Part shown: piece by piece, positions 55,801-63,974 of the stretch
How the letters are laid out: every line of letters starts with the position of its first letter
Position numbering within the stretch: position 1 is the stretch's first letter
DNA from: Indolivaga capnocytophagoides DSM 22835
GTDB lineage: Bacteria > Bacteroidota > Bacteroidia > Bacteroidales > Dysgonomonadaceae
Assembly: GCF_000426485.1 (NCBI RefSeq)
Contig: NZ_KE384529.1
Location: forward strand, 634,422-698,421
Direction: 5' to 3'
DNA length: 64,000 bases
The notes under the pieces: model-generated
What the model saw: the letters and a program-made list of their open reading frames with translations, nothing else
Databases searched by the model: none
Told to the model about the DNA's origin: nothing
Position numbers and translations under genes: made by a program

Positions 55801-56002
55801 TGATGTGCCTTTGACTTCTACCAAATGGGTGAAGGGGCTGAAAATATCGGCATACGGACGTAACTTGGCTATGTTTGGATTGGATAATAAAAACTTCGAT
55901 CCGGAAATGGCGACAACCAGCTCAGGAAATATACAAGGGGTTGAAGGTGGCGCATTACCTTCGACAGCTAGTTTTGGATTTAATGTCGGAGTACAGTTTT
56001 AA
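52820..56002 (+). CDS. SusC/RagA-family TonB-linked outer-membrane protein
   Basis: 1060 residues from the ATG at 52820, which starts a signal peptide (RKLLMILTCIVASIGLSLAQ); an ATG 24 bases earlier is not needed. Carboxypeptidase-like domain at about 22-105 (RVSGKVVDDTGEGVIGASVVVKG), the SusC signature DEVVVTALGISKEKKALGYAV, plug region with LFVIDGVPVEG and DISVLKGPNASALYGSRAANGVIMITTKKG, then the barrel ending STASFGFNVGVQF. Size and signatures fit a SusC transporter that works as a pair with the SusD-like lipoprotein encoded next, to import oligosaccharides or peptides. No SusR, HTCS or sigma/anti-sigma regulator is adjacent. Confidence 0.95.
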   Translation: MRKLLMILTCIVASIGLSLAQTTRVSGKVVDDTGEGVIGASVVVKGTTVGTVTDVDGKFSMNIPSDKKTLVISLLGMKTKEVAAGASLNILLEDDSRVMDEVVVTALGISKEKKALGYAVADVSGEELSKTRGGLTNPINALAGKVAGLQINGASGNMGGSSKVLLRGVKSLTGNNQPLFVIDGVPVEGQDYNSTDTQRGAGGYDYGNLIQDINPDDVADISVLKGPNASALYGSRAANGVIMITTKKGTKGAGLGISVNSSVGFEVVNKFPNLQREYGGGSALTKQAINGKEYLILDYDLDESWGPKYDPSTQYVSWYDLAKWEAGGKVGDPTTSAWVAPKHDAKDFFETGTSFTNNISLSKATDVSSVRVSYTNMSVNGYIPNSKLDKNSFNVAGSIKDNKYYELFTNVTFLNQAATGRPETGYGDNNVMVKFVQWGQRQLDMKQLKDLYIMPDGTQAGWNRVAWNDPTMAYSNNPYWSRYKNYQNDTRDRLYGNVGIKVNILPNLKAQYKANLDYYSDKQYERNAVGSQEESKYSEIARQQHELNHEFLLMYNGRFNDKITLDANAGGNIMYRRYEYVMGESVGGLVLPDFYNLSNSVSTPKASNKLTKKSINSLFASATLGYSGMAYLDVSLRNDWSSTLPKGNNSFLYPSVTGSFLISEVLKKDWLDLAKVRLGWAKVGNDTDPYNINDIYSFYASFNDLPAYVTSTTKRNSGLKPEQTYSYEFGLEGAFFKNRLGFDFSLYSSETKDNIVPLSLSGATGYTAYYLNAATIQNKGFELMVHGTPIQTKDFEWTVTGTVSGNKNKVKEILGDSENGYLRLTNAPFKVEIGARAGEEYGVIMGTDYVYDDNGNKVVTSTGVYASTDSNVPLGSAYPKTLWGLNNSFRYKNLSLSVLFNAQFGGKYFSTSNMWGIYSGMLQETVGLNELGNPKRDAIADGGGILLEGVKADGTPNTTRISATRWASSVYSGPAAQNVFKSDFIKLREITLSYDVPLTSTKWVKGLKISAYGRNLAMFGLDNKNFDPEMATTSSGNIQGVEGGALPSTASFGFNVGVQF

Positions 56003-56107
56003 ATCTGATAAAATATTGTAAGTGGACGGTATATACCTCTTGAATAAAGAATTGGACATTTCCGTCTACAGTATAAATACGATGTTTATAAAAAAAGAAA
56101 GATTCAT

Positions 56108-57739
56108 ATGAAAAAAATAATAAAAGGCTTACTCTTTGCATCTCTTCTTATATCTACTACTTCTTGTAAAGATTTAGAAGAAATAAATGTAGATCCTAAC
56201 AACCCCACAGAGGTGTCGACTCCTGCCATTTTGCTGGGTGCAGAGAAAAAAATAATGGACTATATGTATGATAACTGGTTTAGCGGTCGTCAGAATTTGG
56301 TATATGCTCAATATTGGGCTCAACGTAACTATACGGAAGAAGATCGTTATCAGATAAGAGAATCGGTAAATAACAGTTATTTCAATTACTTCTACACTGC
56401 TGCATCCAATCTAGCTAAAATCGAAAAGATGAATTCGGATGAGGCAACTAAAGGAACAGCCGCGGTTTACGGAGACAACAATAACCAGATCGCAACTGCT
56501 AAAATATTGAAAATATGGCTGATGCAGGTATTGGCTGATACTTGGGGTGGAATTCCTTATAGCGAGGCCTTTAAGTTGACTGACGGAACTTTTTATCCTA
56601 AATACGATGATTTGGATCAATTATATGCATCGCTTATCTCGGAATTGGATGAGGCTATTGCTTTGATAGACGTGAATGAAGACGGCTTTACTACTGGAGA
56701 TAACATCTATGACGGAGATCCTGTTTTGTGGAAAAAGTTTGCTAATTCTTTAAAATGTCGTCTTGCCATACGCCTATCAAAGGTAGATTCGAACTGGAAA
56801 AAATATATTGCGGAAGCCGTAGAATCGGGAGTTTTCACCAGCAATGATGATAATGCTCTATTTGAATATTCGACTACAGCTCCAAACCAATCTTATTTTT
56901 ACAGAGGATTTTTTGTTGATGCTCGTAACGACTTTTCAATCTCTAAACCTTTTACTGATTTATTAAAAGGTCAGGCTGATACTCTAAATGCAAAATCTCA
57001 CCCATGGAAAGGGGTTGTCGACCCTCGTTTGCCTATTTATACTTCAGCAAATGATGCCGGTGAATATATCGGGGTACCTTATGGAGTAGAAAGTAACGAT
57101 TTGTCGAGTGTTGCACCCGGAATTGATTACGCACCAGACTTCTCCAAGGGCAAACCATTGGTTGTACAAGCTAACTTCTCAGTACCATTGCTTACCTATG
57201 CCGAAATATGCTTTATCTTATCTGAATACAACGGATTTTCAGCAGATGAATACAAGAAAGGGATAGAAGCTTCCATTGACTTCTGGAGTGATATGAATGT
57301 TGCAGTAAAAGGAGGAAAAGCTGTATCTGATGCAGATAAGGCAACTTATATTGCAGCTGTTAGCAGTAAAGTTAATGCTGAAACTGTAGCTACACAAAAG
57401 TACATTCATTTATATATGGATGGAACCGAAGCTTGGGCTGAATACAGACGTACAGGCTACCCTTTAACGTTGCTTAAACCTGACGAACATTCAACTGTAG
57501 CTTATCTCTATGACGACAAAGGAAATATAACAGGTACCACAATACTGGATTTTACAACATTATCGGAAACAAAAGGCGATTTACCCGCCCGTATTAAATA
57601 TCCGACTAATGAAAGTACCCTGAATCCTACAGGTTTCAAGGATGCTGTTGCTAAACTGACAGATGGTACTAACAATTACTATAGCAAAATGTTTTGGGAT
57701 GTAAGGACCACATCAAATCCTCATCCTGTAAATAAATAG
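56108..57739 (+). CDS. SusD/RagB-family lipoprotein (SusD-like_2 type)
   Basis: 543 residues. Lipoprotein signal with Cys20 (LISTTSCKD). VDPNNPTEVSTPAILLGAEKKI and the TPR-like helical body (NNQIATAKILKIWLMQVLADTWGGIPYSEAF) match the SusD-like_2 subfamily, which differs from classical SusD. It binds ligand at the cell surface and caps the SusC barrel. It follows the SusC gene by 105 bases. An intrinsic terminator closes the pair, so the genes downstream belong to another unit. Confidence 0.93.
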   Translation: MKKIIKGLLFASLLISTTSCKDLEEINVDPNNPTEVSTPAILLGAEKKIMDYMYDNWFSGRQNLVYAQYWAQRNYTEEDRYQIRESVNNSYFNYFYTAASNLAKIEKMNSDEATKGTAAVYGDNNNQIATAKILKIWLMQVLADTWGGIPYSEAFKLTDGTFYPKYDDLDQLYASLISELDEAIALIDVNEDGFTTGDNIYDGDPVLWKKFANSLKCRLAIRLSKVDSNWKKYIAEAVESGVFTSNDDNALFEYSTTAPNQSYFYRGFFVDARNDFSISKPFTDLLKGQADTLNAKSHPWKGVVDPRLPIYTSANDAGEYIGVPYGVESNDLSSVAPGIDYAPDFSKGKPLVVQANFSVPLLTYAEICFILSEYNGFSADEYKKGIEASIDFWSDMNVAVKGGKAVSDADKATYIAAVSSKVNAETVATQKYIHLYMDGTEAWAEYRRTGYPLTLLKPDEHSTVAYLYDDKGNITGTTILDFTTLSETKGDLPARIKYPTNESTLNPTGFKDAVAKLTDGTNNYYSKMFWDVRTTSNPHPVNK

Positions 57740-57763
57740 TTCTTGATTTTACTCAATTTTTTG

Positions 57764-57798
57764 GAAAGAGCGGGCCGTTGATGGTTCGCTCTTTTATT
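57764..57798 (+). terminator. Intrinsic terminator after the SusD gene
   Basis: AAAGAGCG ... CGCTCTTT with internal GGCC/GGTT pairing and a trailing T-run. Confidence 0.75.
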
Positions 57799-57840
57799 TT
57801 TAAACTCTACTCTTTCAGAAAAAAGTACTAATTTTAAAGA

Positions 57841-57935
57841 ATTAAGTAACAGAAAATATTTAATGACGTATTTAAAAGCGATAATCAGCTCCTGCGGCTA
57901 TGCTTGCAAAGTCTATAAATAGGTCTGCTACCTTA
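57841..57935 (-). repeat. Dispersed repeat, full inverted copy
   Basis: Left end ATTAAGTAACAGAAAATATTTAATGACGTATTTAAA is the reverse complement of the tail block; right end AAATAGGTCTGCTACCTTA is the degenerate core (57922-57932). The internal hairpin reads AGC/GCT. It ends about 25 bases before the acetyltransferase ATG. Confidence 0.7.
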
Positions 57936-57960
57936 AAGGTTTGTAAATTCAATACAGTTT

Positions 57961-58533
57961 ATGACAGAAAAAGAAAAGATGCAGGCTGGAATGCTATATT
58001 ATGTTTTTGATGAGCAACTTACCATGGAAAGAGAAGATGCGAAAATGAAAACATATGAATACAATCTGACCAGACCGACCGAACTCAACAAGAGGAAAGA
58101 AATACTTAAAACATTACTTGGATCGATGGGTGAACAGATACATATCGAACCATCTTTCAAATGCGATTATGGATACAATATACATGTAGGCGAAAATTTT
58201 TATGCAAATTTCGATTGTGTCATGCTTGATGTATGCCCGATAGAGATCGGAGACAATTGTCTGATTGCCCCCGGTGTGCATATCTATACAGCAGAACATC
58301 CGCTGGAGGTAAATTCACGTATTGCCGGGGATGAATTCGGGAGACCGGTTAAGATTGGAAATAATGTCTGGATCGGAGGACGTTCGGTGATAAATCCCGG
58401 TGTCACCATCGGCGATAATGTAGTGATAGCCTCAGGGTCAGTTGTTGTTAAAGATGTACCGGACAACGCTGTGGTAGGCGGCGTACCCGCCAAACTGATA
58501 AGAATGTGTCCAAATAAGGATTCGTTAGCTTAA
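57961..58533 (+). CDS. maa: Maltose O-acetyltransferase-like sugar acetyltransferase
   Basis: 190 residues. N-terminal Mac domain (about 4-57: [18 protein letters not shown]) followed by left-handed beta-helix hexapeptide repeats ([58 protein letters not shown]). The likely catalytic His is in YTAEHPL. These trimeric cytoplasmic enzymes acetylate maltose, glucose or galactosides with acetyl-CoA. It is 14 bases upstream of a GH16-like lipoprotein gene and probably co-transcribed with it. Confidence 0.92.
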   Translation: MTEKEKMQAGMLYYVFDEQLTMEREDAKMKTYEYNLTRPTELNKRKEILKTLLGSMGEQIHIEPSFKCDYGYNIHVGENFYANFDCVMLDVCPIEIGDNCLIAPGVHIYTAEHPLEVNSRIAGDEFGRPVKIGNNVWIGGRSVINPGVTIGDNVVIASGSVVVKDVPDNAVVGGVPAKLIRMCPNKDSLA

Positions 58534-58547
58534 AAAATCCTGCATGT

Positions 58548-59606
58548 ATGAAATATCTATTGCAACAGATTATATTATTCTTCACATTGATGCTTTTGGT
58601 ATCATGCGGCAACTCGGTGTCGGGTATTTCTAATGACGATTTTCAAATAAGCCTCATCGAAAGAGATAAGCTCAATTTCATAAACTTTCAATGTATTGCT
58701 CCTCCAGATAAGTATGACAATATAATATGGGAGTTTCCATCTGGTAAATTAATATCAGGATATTCTGCTATAACAGCATATTTCCCATATAAGGGTGAGT
58801 ATGCCGTAAAAGTGAAAGTTACCAAAGGTCTAACCTCTTCGGAATTTACAAAAACAGTTTTTGTCAGACGTGACGACCCCTATGTTGCTAAAGGAGAAAA
58901 GCTAGTTTGGCATGATGAGTTTGACGATTCTGCTCTCGACCCTGCTTTCTGGAATATCCGTTCTACTCATTTTCAGGATAACAGATGGAGCGATTCGGAT
59001 GGAAAACAGAATATAAATATAACAGATGGCATCCTGAAAATTTTCACATGCAAAGAAGGAGAAGATCAAAAAGTAGGACATTATACATCTGTAAGCCTCA
59101 ATACACAGAAATTAAAAGAGTTTACATATGGGCGTATTGAGTTCAGGGCGAAGTTGCCGGCTAATAAAAATATACGGCCTACCCTGTCGATTCTGGGCAA
59201 TGATATAGACGACTCGGGATGGCCTGCATGCGGCGAAATGAGTATAACAAACCGTGTTACAATAGATCCGAAAGTTATCTATTCTGCCGTTCATACCTTT
59301 TCTAATTACGAATACACTCAACATGCCGATTCGGTTGGTCTGAATACATACGACTCCGAATTTCATGTGTACGGGATACGTTGGACTCCCGATAAAATTG
59401 ATTTTTATGCAGATGACCCATCATCCGTATATTACACATACGAGCCATCGGAACGTAATATTAAAACATGGCCATTCAGCAAACCATTTTTCTTGTCTCT
59501 TGGTCTGACACTAGGTGGCGACCGCATAGGCAGACAAGGAGTAGACAACAGTCCCTCTCAGCGAGACTTGTATATAGATTATATACGTGTGTATCAGAAT
59601 CAGTAG
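58548..59606 (+). CDS. GH16-fold lipoprotein with altered catalytic site
   Basis: 352 residues. Lipoprotein signal with Cys20 (LVSCGNS). A PKD-like Ig domain at about 30-107 is followed by a GH16 (laminarinase-type) jelly roll from about 117 (KLVWHDEFDDSALDPAFWN) to the end (YIDYIRVYQN). In active members the active-site strand reads E-x-D-x-x-E after WPACG; here it is GEMSITN, so Glu230 is kept but the Asp is Ser232 and the acid/base Glu is Asn235. The usual Trp-rich substrate strand is also changed (RPTLSILG). It is therefore probably a glucan-binding surface protein without hydrolase activity. The adjacent SusC/SusD pair may use the same glycan, but a terminator separates them. Confidence 0.88.
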   Translation: MKYLLQQIILFFTLMLLVSCGNSVSGISNDDFQISLIERDKLNFINFQCIAPPDKYDNIIWEFPSGKLISGYSAITAYFPYKGEYAVKVKVTKGLTSSEFTKTVFVRRDDPYVAKGEKLVWHDEFDDSALDPAFWNIRSTHFQDNRWSDSDGKQNINITDGILKIFTCKEGEDQKVGHYTSVSLNTQKLKEFTYGRIEFRAKLPANKNIRPTLSILGNDIDDSGWPACGEMSITNRVTIDPKVIYSAVHTFSNYEYTQHADSVGLNTYDSEFHVYGIRWTPDKIDFYADDPSSVYYTYEPSERNIKTWPFSKPFFLSLGLTLGGDRIGRQGVDNSPSQRDLYIDYIRVYQNQ

Positions 59607-59622
59607 TCTATTTTAATGAATT

Positions 59623-59653
59623 ATTGTATGTTAAAAAATAATTCCTATATTTG
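59623..59653 (+). promoter_or_regulatory. Promoter of the tandem secreted-protein operon
   Basis: -33 ATTG at 59623-59626, 19-bp spacer, -7 TATATTTG at 59646-59653. It implies a leader of about 470 bases before the gene at 60129, containing the (AG)16 tract and a 12-bp-arm hairpin. Confidence 0.55.
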
Positions 59654-59673
59654 CCTTCATAAATAGCACACCA

Positions 59674-59817
<144 letters not shown>

Positions 59818-60014
59818 TCAAATTTTTAATATAAAAAAATATCTATTGTGTCAAAATGACGCGATAATCTTTTTTGTATATACACCTCTAGTAATATATA
59901 TCAATTTCCAAGTAAACCGGCAGGACTGGCAATGTATTGCAGTCTTGTTGTTGTTTTGTTGTCGTTCTGAATCTGCTTTACAAAGATTCCTGTCCGGTAG
60001 CTGTACTTGGTATG

Positions 60015-60043
60015 CAGTAAAGTGCAGTGAATGCACTTTACTG
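60015..60043 (+). promoter_or_regulatory. 12-bp-arm hairpin in the leader
   Basis: CAGTAAAGTGCA-GTGAA-TGCACTTTACTG, perfect arms, followed by TCTTTTTCG. It resembles a terminator or attenuator 86 bases upstream of the first of three tandem genes. Confidence 0.6.
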
Positions 60044-60128
60044 TCTTTTTCGATACTGCAAGGAATAGTAAAAAACATAAACAACAATCAAGTAATAATC
60101 TTGATAAACAACATTCAAACAAATGATA

Positions 60129-60995
60129 ATGAAGAAAAAAATTCTTTTACTGATGGGTATCTTCTCATTAGGCATTCTTCGTGCGCAAGTAGGTATCAAC
60201 ACACAAAGTCCGATAGGAATATTTCATATAGATCCGAAGGGAGATACCAACATATCAGGTTCAGTTGGTGCGGGCGATGATGTAATAATTGACAAGCTCG
60301 GTAATATCGGAGCAGGAGCATTACCCCGTTCCGACGTAAAGGTTAACTTGACAGATGGAGGGACATCTGCTAATGTAAAATCTGTATTTCAGTTACAGGA
60401 TGGAAATGAAGGTATAGGTAAAGTTCTTATTTCCGATGCCTCCGGCAACGCAACATGGAAAGAATATATTGACTTTGGACTGACTATAGGGAAATTTGGA
60501 GCAGGAGTATACTTTTGTGCAGATGCCGGAGTTACCAATGCAACCTATGGAATAGTTCCCCGTTCGAATAATAATGCGGTAAAGACTACTGGAGAAATAA
60601 CTCTGGGTAAAGGTCTCTGGTGGGTAAGGTGCAGTATGTATATAGCGGCTGCGGCAAGTGTTGATGCCAGTAAGCAAGTCTGGGTAAGGACTACGTTGGC
60701 AGATGATTCGTCATTCTCAACATCAGTGACTATGAGCAACCAGATGACTAAAGATCTGCTCTCTAATCATAGCCTTGCTTCCTCCATGATTTGGTGTAGC
60801 GGATCAGGAGGAGTGGTACAAGGGTCGTTTATTGTGGATAATAGGTCTATGGCAGGAACTTCTAAAAAGTATTATCTTTTAGTCGGCTGGATTGACGATT
60901 TTAATACTCCCGCAGCTGCTGCTGTTACTATCTTCCGTTCGGGGCTTGCTTCTTCGGGCGAAAATTCATTATTTGCTTATCGAATAGAAGAATAA
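60129..60995 (+). CDS. Secreted protein, tandem paralogue 1
   Basis: 288 residues from the ATG at 60129 (another ATG six bases earlier is possible). Signal peptide MKKKILLLMGIFSLGILRAQ. The N-terminal half opens QVGINTQSPIGIFHIDPKGD and continues with short Gly-rich turns (VIIDKLGNIGAGALP), a pattern common in Bacteroidota surface and tail-fibre-like stalks. The C-terminal half (about 115-288) is beta-rich with a WVRTTLADDSSFST strand, perhaps a jelly-roll tip. The next two genes encode the same layout. No enzyme motif. Confidence 0.75.
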   Translation: MKKKILLLMGIFSLGILRAQVGINTQSPIGIFHIDPKGDTNISGSVGAGDDVIIDKLGNIGAGALPRSDVKVNLTDGGTSANVKSVFQLQDGNEGIGKVLISDASGNATWKEYIDFGLTIGKFGAGVYFCADAGVTNATYGIVPRSNNNAVKTTGEITLGKGLWWVRCSMYIAAAASVDASKQVWVRTTLADDSSFSTSVTMSNQMTKDLLSNHSLASSMIWCSGSGGVVQGSFIVDNRSMAGTSKKYYLLVGWIDDFNTPAAAAVTIFRSGLASSGENSLFAYRIEE

Positions 60996-60999
60996 AATC

Positions 61000-61845
61000 A
61001 TGAAAACGAATCAATTATATAAGCTTTTTGCGCTCTGTTTATCTCTGATAATGACTAATGGTATTTTTGGACAAGGAGTAGGAATAAACCTGTTAAAAGG
61101 GCAAACAGGATCTGTATTTCAGATAGATGCTGCGGGAGACAACTCGTCATCCATAACTGCAGCCGAGACATTGAATGATGTTGTAATAATGAATACCGGC
61201 AGAGTTGGGATTGGAACAGCCTCCCCTACCAATCAGTTGCACATTAAAACCGCATCAGGACAAGGAGCACTAAGAATTAGTGACGGTGCAGAAAAAGCCG
61301 GTCGGGTTCTATACTCTTTATTAGACGGTAGTGGTCTTTGGTCTCCGTACGGTTCATATACGCTTGTAGAAATACCTTTAGGTGCTAATCAAACATTTGC
61401 CTTATCGCAGGTTAATGGAGTGTTTAAATATTCTGGAACATCTTTTCAGTTAGATCCGGGTATCTGGATGATAGACCTTCAATTATTAGTTTATCATGAT
61501 ACCGGATCGGGCTCTACGAATAGCACAAACTATAATGACCGTGCCTGGTTTAAATTCGGCATATCCGATACCGGCACTTCGTGGGGTTCATCAGCCGATC
61601 ATATTTCAGGAACGGCAACTCTTATATGTGATTTTTTATATAAAGTAGGAGCGTCATATAATATGATACCGGGTGTATTTTTTCTGAATAACCAAACAAG
61701 TGCAAAAAAAACGTATTATCTCTGGTTTGGAGGAGGATCCGTTAATTCAGGAACAATCCCAGCGACAGAGAAATTTGTTTTAGCTACCGCCGCGAATGAA
61801 TCTATTATAACAGCAACATACTTAGGCAACAGCTATCATAACTAA
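61000..61845 (+). CDS. Secreted protein, tandem paralogue 2
   Basis: 281 residues; signal peptide MKTNQLYKLFALCLSLIMTNGIFGQ. N-terminal module GVGINLLKGQTGSVFQIDAAGD, then DVVIMNTGRVGIGTASPTNQLHI, which is the repeated VGIGTxxPxxxLHI motif of bacterial stalk or fibre proteins. The C-terminal beta domain has WMIDLQLLVYH and GVFFLNNQTSAKKTYYLWFGGG, matching the third paralogue in position. It starts four bases after the first gene's stop, so co-transcription is near certain. Confidence 0.75.
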   Translation: MKTNQLYKLFALCLSLIMTNGIFGQGVGINLLKGQTGSVFQIDAAGDNSSSITAAETLNDVVIMNTGRVGIGTASPTNQLHIKTASGQGALRISDGAEKAGRVLYSLLDGSGLWSPYGSYTLVEIPLGANQTFALSQVNGVFKYSGTSFQLDPGIWMIDLQLLVYHDTGSGSTNSTNYNDRAWFKFGISDTGTSWGSSADHISGTATLICDFLYKVGASYNMIPGVFFLNNQTSAKKTYYLWFGGGSVNSGTIPATEKFVLATAANESIITATYLGNSYHN

Positions 61846-61855
61846 TGCTAATCTT

Positions 61856-62686
61856 ATGAAAATTATTAAATATATAATACTTTGCTTGTTTATCCAGATG
61901 GCGACAGTTTCATTACAAGCTCAAATCGGAATCAATACAGAACTCCCTCAGGCGTTGTTTCATGTAGATGCAAAATCGAATAATAATCTCACAGGTGCAC
62001 CCACAGCCACACAGGTGTTGGATGATGTAGTTGTAACATCAGATGGAAATATAGGTGTGGGAACTATCGTTCCTAAGCGGAAATTACATATAGTGACAGG
62101 TGGAACAGCTACCTCTCCTCAAATCGGATTGCGGATAGAAGACGGTAACCAGGCTCTCAACAAAGTACTGACATCAGATGCAAATGGTGTAGCCAAATGG
62201 CAGACAGCTCCCACTCCTGCAGCTTTGCTTGCATACAGAAACCCTTCTGCTCCGAATATTCCGACCAATGTGTCGACATTTTATAATACAGGCAGCTACA
62301 TAGACCTGCCTCCGGGACGCTGGTTCGTAACGGTAAATACTCTTGTATATGCAGGAACATCTGCGGCAACATCGGTACATGATAGAGTCTTTTGCCATGC
62401 TTCTTTTACAGAAACATCAACAATGAGTACAACTTTAACTGCGGCTAATATATCAGCAGATGTGAAAGATAAAAAGCAGATTGCAAAAATGTTGATCAAG
62501 AGATCATACAATGTGCTGATCGGCAGTTTTATTATAATAAACTCAACAGAGTCAACTACCAAACGTTATTATTATATGTTTGGCAGTATAGTTCAGATGG
62601 GAACAAGTCTTGGATCAGGAAATTTTTCGAAAGTGGCTGGTACAGCTAATGCTGAAAATACGATGGTCGGGATTCAGATTCAATAA
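61856..62686 (+). CDS. Secreted protein, tandem paralogue 3
   Basis: 276 residues; signal peptide MKIIKYIILCLFIQMATVSLQAQ. N-terminal module IGINTELPQALFHVDAKSN and DVVVTSDGNIGVGTIVPKRKLHI, then LRIEDGNQALNKVLTSDANGVAKW, also seen in paralogue 1 as LQDGNEGIGKVLISDASGNATW. The C-terminal beta domain (YIDLPPGRWFVTVNTLVYAG, YNVLIGSFIIINSTES, KRYYYMFGSI) recalls C1q/TNF-like jelly rolls, but this is a judgement by eye. It ends the operon before a bidirectional terminator. Confidence 0.75.
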   Translation: MKIIKYIILCLFIQMATVSLQAQIGINTELPQALFHVDAKSNNNLTGAPTATQVLDDVVVTSDGNIGVGTIVPKRKLHIVTGGTATSPQIGLRIEDGNQALNKVLTSDANGVAKWQTAPTPAALLAYRNPSAPNIPTNVSTFYNTGSYIDLPPGRWFVTVNTLVYAGTSAATSVHDRVFCHASFTETSTMSTTLTAANISADVKDKKQIAKMLIKRSYNVLIGSFIIINSTESTTKRYYYMFGSIVQMGTSLGSGNFSKVAGTANAENTMVGIQIQ

Positions 62687-62702
62687 GAAAACGAAGAAAT
62701 AC

Positions 62703-62742
62703 AAAAAGACTTCCGGCAGGTTTGCCGGAAGTCTTCTCTTTT
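62703..62742. terminator. Bidirectional intrinsic terminator
   Basis: AGACTTCCGGCA-GGTT-TGCCGGAAGTCT with flanking A and T runs, between converging genes. Confidence 0.9.
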
Positions 62743-62803
62743 TATCTTAAAACCTTAAATAACTATTAAAATACCTAACCTATATTCTATCCTTCAAAAA
62801 ATT

Positions 62804-63619
62804 CTATCTTCTGTCTGAACGGGAAGAACCCGAACGGGAACTTTCGGCAGAAGATCTCGAGTTATTCGATGTACGATCACCCGAACGGGAAGATGTTTGG
62901 GTATAATAAGAACCTGATGATTGTCCTGATCTGGACGAACGGCTATTGCTCTTTGAGCTCTCTCTCGTACCCGACGAACGTTTATTCTCATTTCTGTTAC
63001 GATCAGATTTTTTATCATCATTTCTATTATTATCTACCCGATTAGTCCGTCCGTTGGTATATCTCGAATCGTCCCTCTTATTATCATGACGAGAGTTATT
63101 ATCATGACGCCCGCTTGAGTAGCGGCCATTGTCCGAACGTCCTCTGTCGTATCGGTTATCATGGCGATTATCATGACGATCATTGCTCCGGCGATCATAC
63201 CAGATTACATCATTGTTGCGGCTGTTACGATATCTGACATCACGACTATATCGAATGACCGGCTGAGTACGGTAACCTCTGTAACGGGCATATTCGCGAC
63301 GATGGCGATTGTTATACATCCAAGGATCGTGACCAACCAGTACAACTTTATACATTGTATAGAAATCGTAATTTCTATAAGCATAAGGAAGGTAACGTAC
63401 CCCGACCCACCGTCCGGCATTCATATAGAAAAATAATCCCTGATTAACACTGTAATAACAGTCTATATCAGGCATATAATAATAATCTACATAATCATAG
63501 CCGACAGGCCCCCAAGCAGGCTGGCTTCCTATATTAATATTTACACTTACACGTTGTGCCTGCATTGTATATGCTGAGCAAGTAAGAATCAATGCGAATG
63601 TGAGTATAAGTTTTTTCAT
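62804..63619 (-). CDS. Exported Arg-rich low-complexity protein
   Basis: 271 residues from the ATG at 63619 (an ATG two codons earlier is possible). Signal peptide MKKLILTFALILTCSAYTMQAQ. A conserved-looking N-terminal part of about 90 residues has many Tyr (GYDYVDYYYMPDIDCYYSV, YMNAGRWVGVRYLPYAYRNYD). The C-terminal 150 residues are low complexity, rich in Arg, Asp, Asn, His and Ser (RHDNRHDNRYDRGRSD), very basic and likely disordered. Such proteins occur in Bacteroidota without known function. It might bind polyanions such as LPS, DNA or capsule. Confidence 0.7.
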   Translation of the reverse strand: MKKLILTFALILTCSAYTMQAQRVSVNINIGSQPAWGPVGYDYVDYYYMPDIDCYYSVNQGLFFYMNAGRWVGVRYLPYAYRNYDFYTMYKVVLVGHDPWMYNNRHRREYARYRGYRTQPVIRYSRDVRYRNSRNNDVIWYDRRSNDRHDNRHDNRYDRGRSDNGRYSSGRHDNNSRHDNKRDDSRYTNGRTNRVDNNRNDDKKSDRNRNENKRSSGTRESSKSNSRSSRSGQSSGSYYTQTSSRSGDRTSNNSRSSAESSRSGSSRSDRR

Positions 63620-63966
63620 AATCATTCGTTTTTTAATTATTAGAAAATAAGTTTGCTCGTTGTTTTTTATGCCGTTCTATACTTACTAGACGTAAGGATA
63701 ATGAAAAAGATTAATGAAAGAACCATGGATTAACTAGATTTAACGAATAACACATACATCACACAAACAACTACGCGTTAAAACAACGCCTCACATACAA
63801 TAATATAGGTTGACATCAAGTCTATAATAAGCGGAAACAGAAGCTTTTCCTCTAATGATAATTTAAGAAATTACAAAATCGAAAGCCTCAATACTCTATT
63901 ACGGAAAGCCTAACATATCATTTATATTTTCTATCACCGAACATCCGATTTTTCGAAATAAGGCTT

Positions 63967-63974
63967 TATCTTTG
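63967..63974 (+). promoter_or_regulatory. -7 box near the right edge
   Basis: TATCTTTG, perfect consensus, pointing to a gene beyond the window. The rest of 63626-64000 is AT-rich with no gene or repeat recognised. Confidence 0.4.

Noticed and set aside
2178-57935. CRISPR array
   Set aside because: The repeats are dispersed between genes over tens of kilobases, in both orientations, without regular spacers or cas genes.
59846-60280. Open frame of 144 codons overlapping the leader and the first secreted-protein gene
   Set aside because: Overlaps a good signal-peptide start in another frame, contains the 12-bp hairpin and random Cys/Leu-rich sequence; not coding-like.
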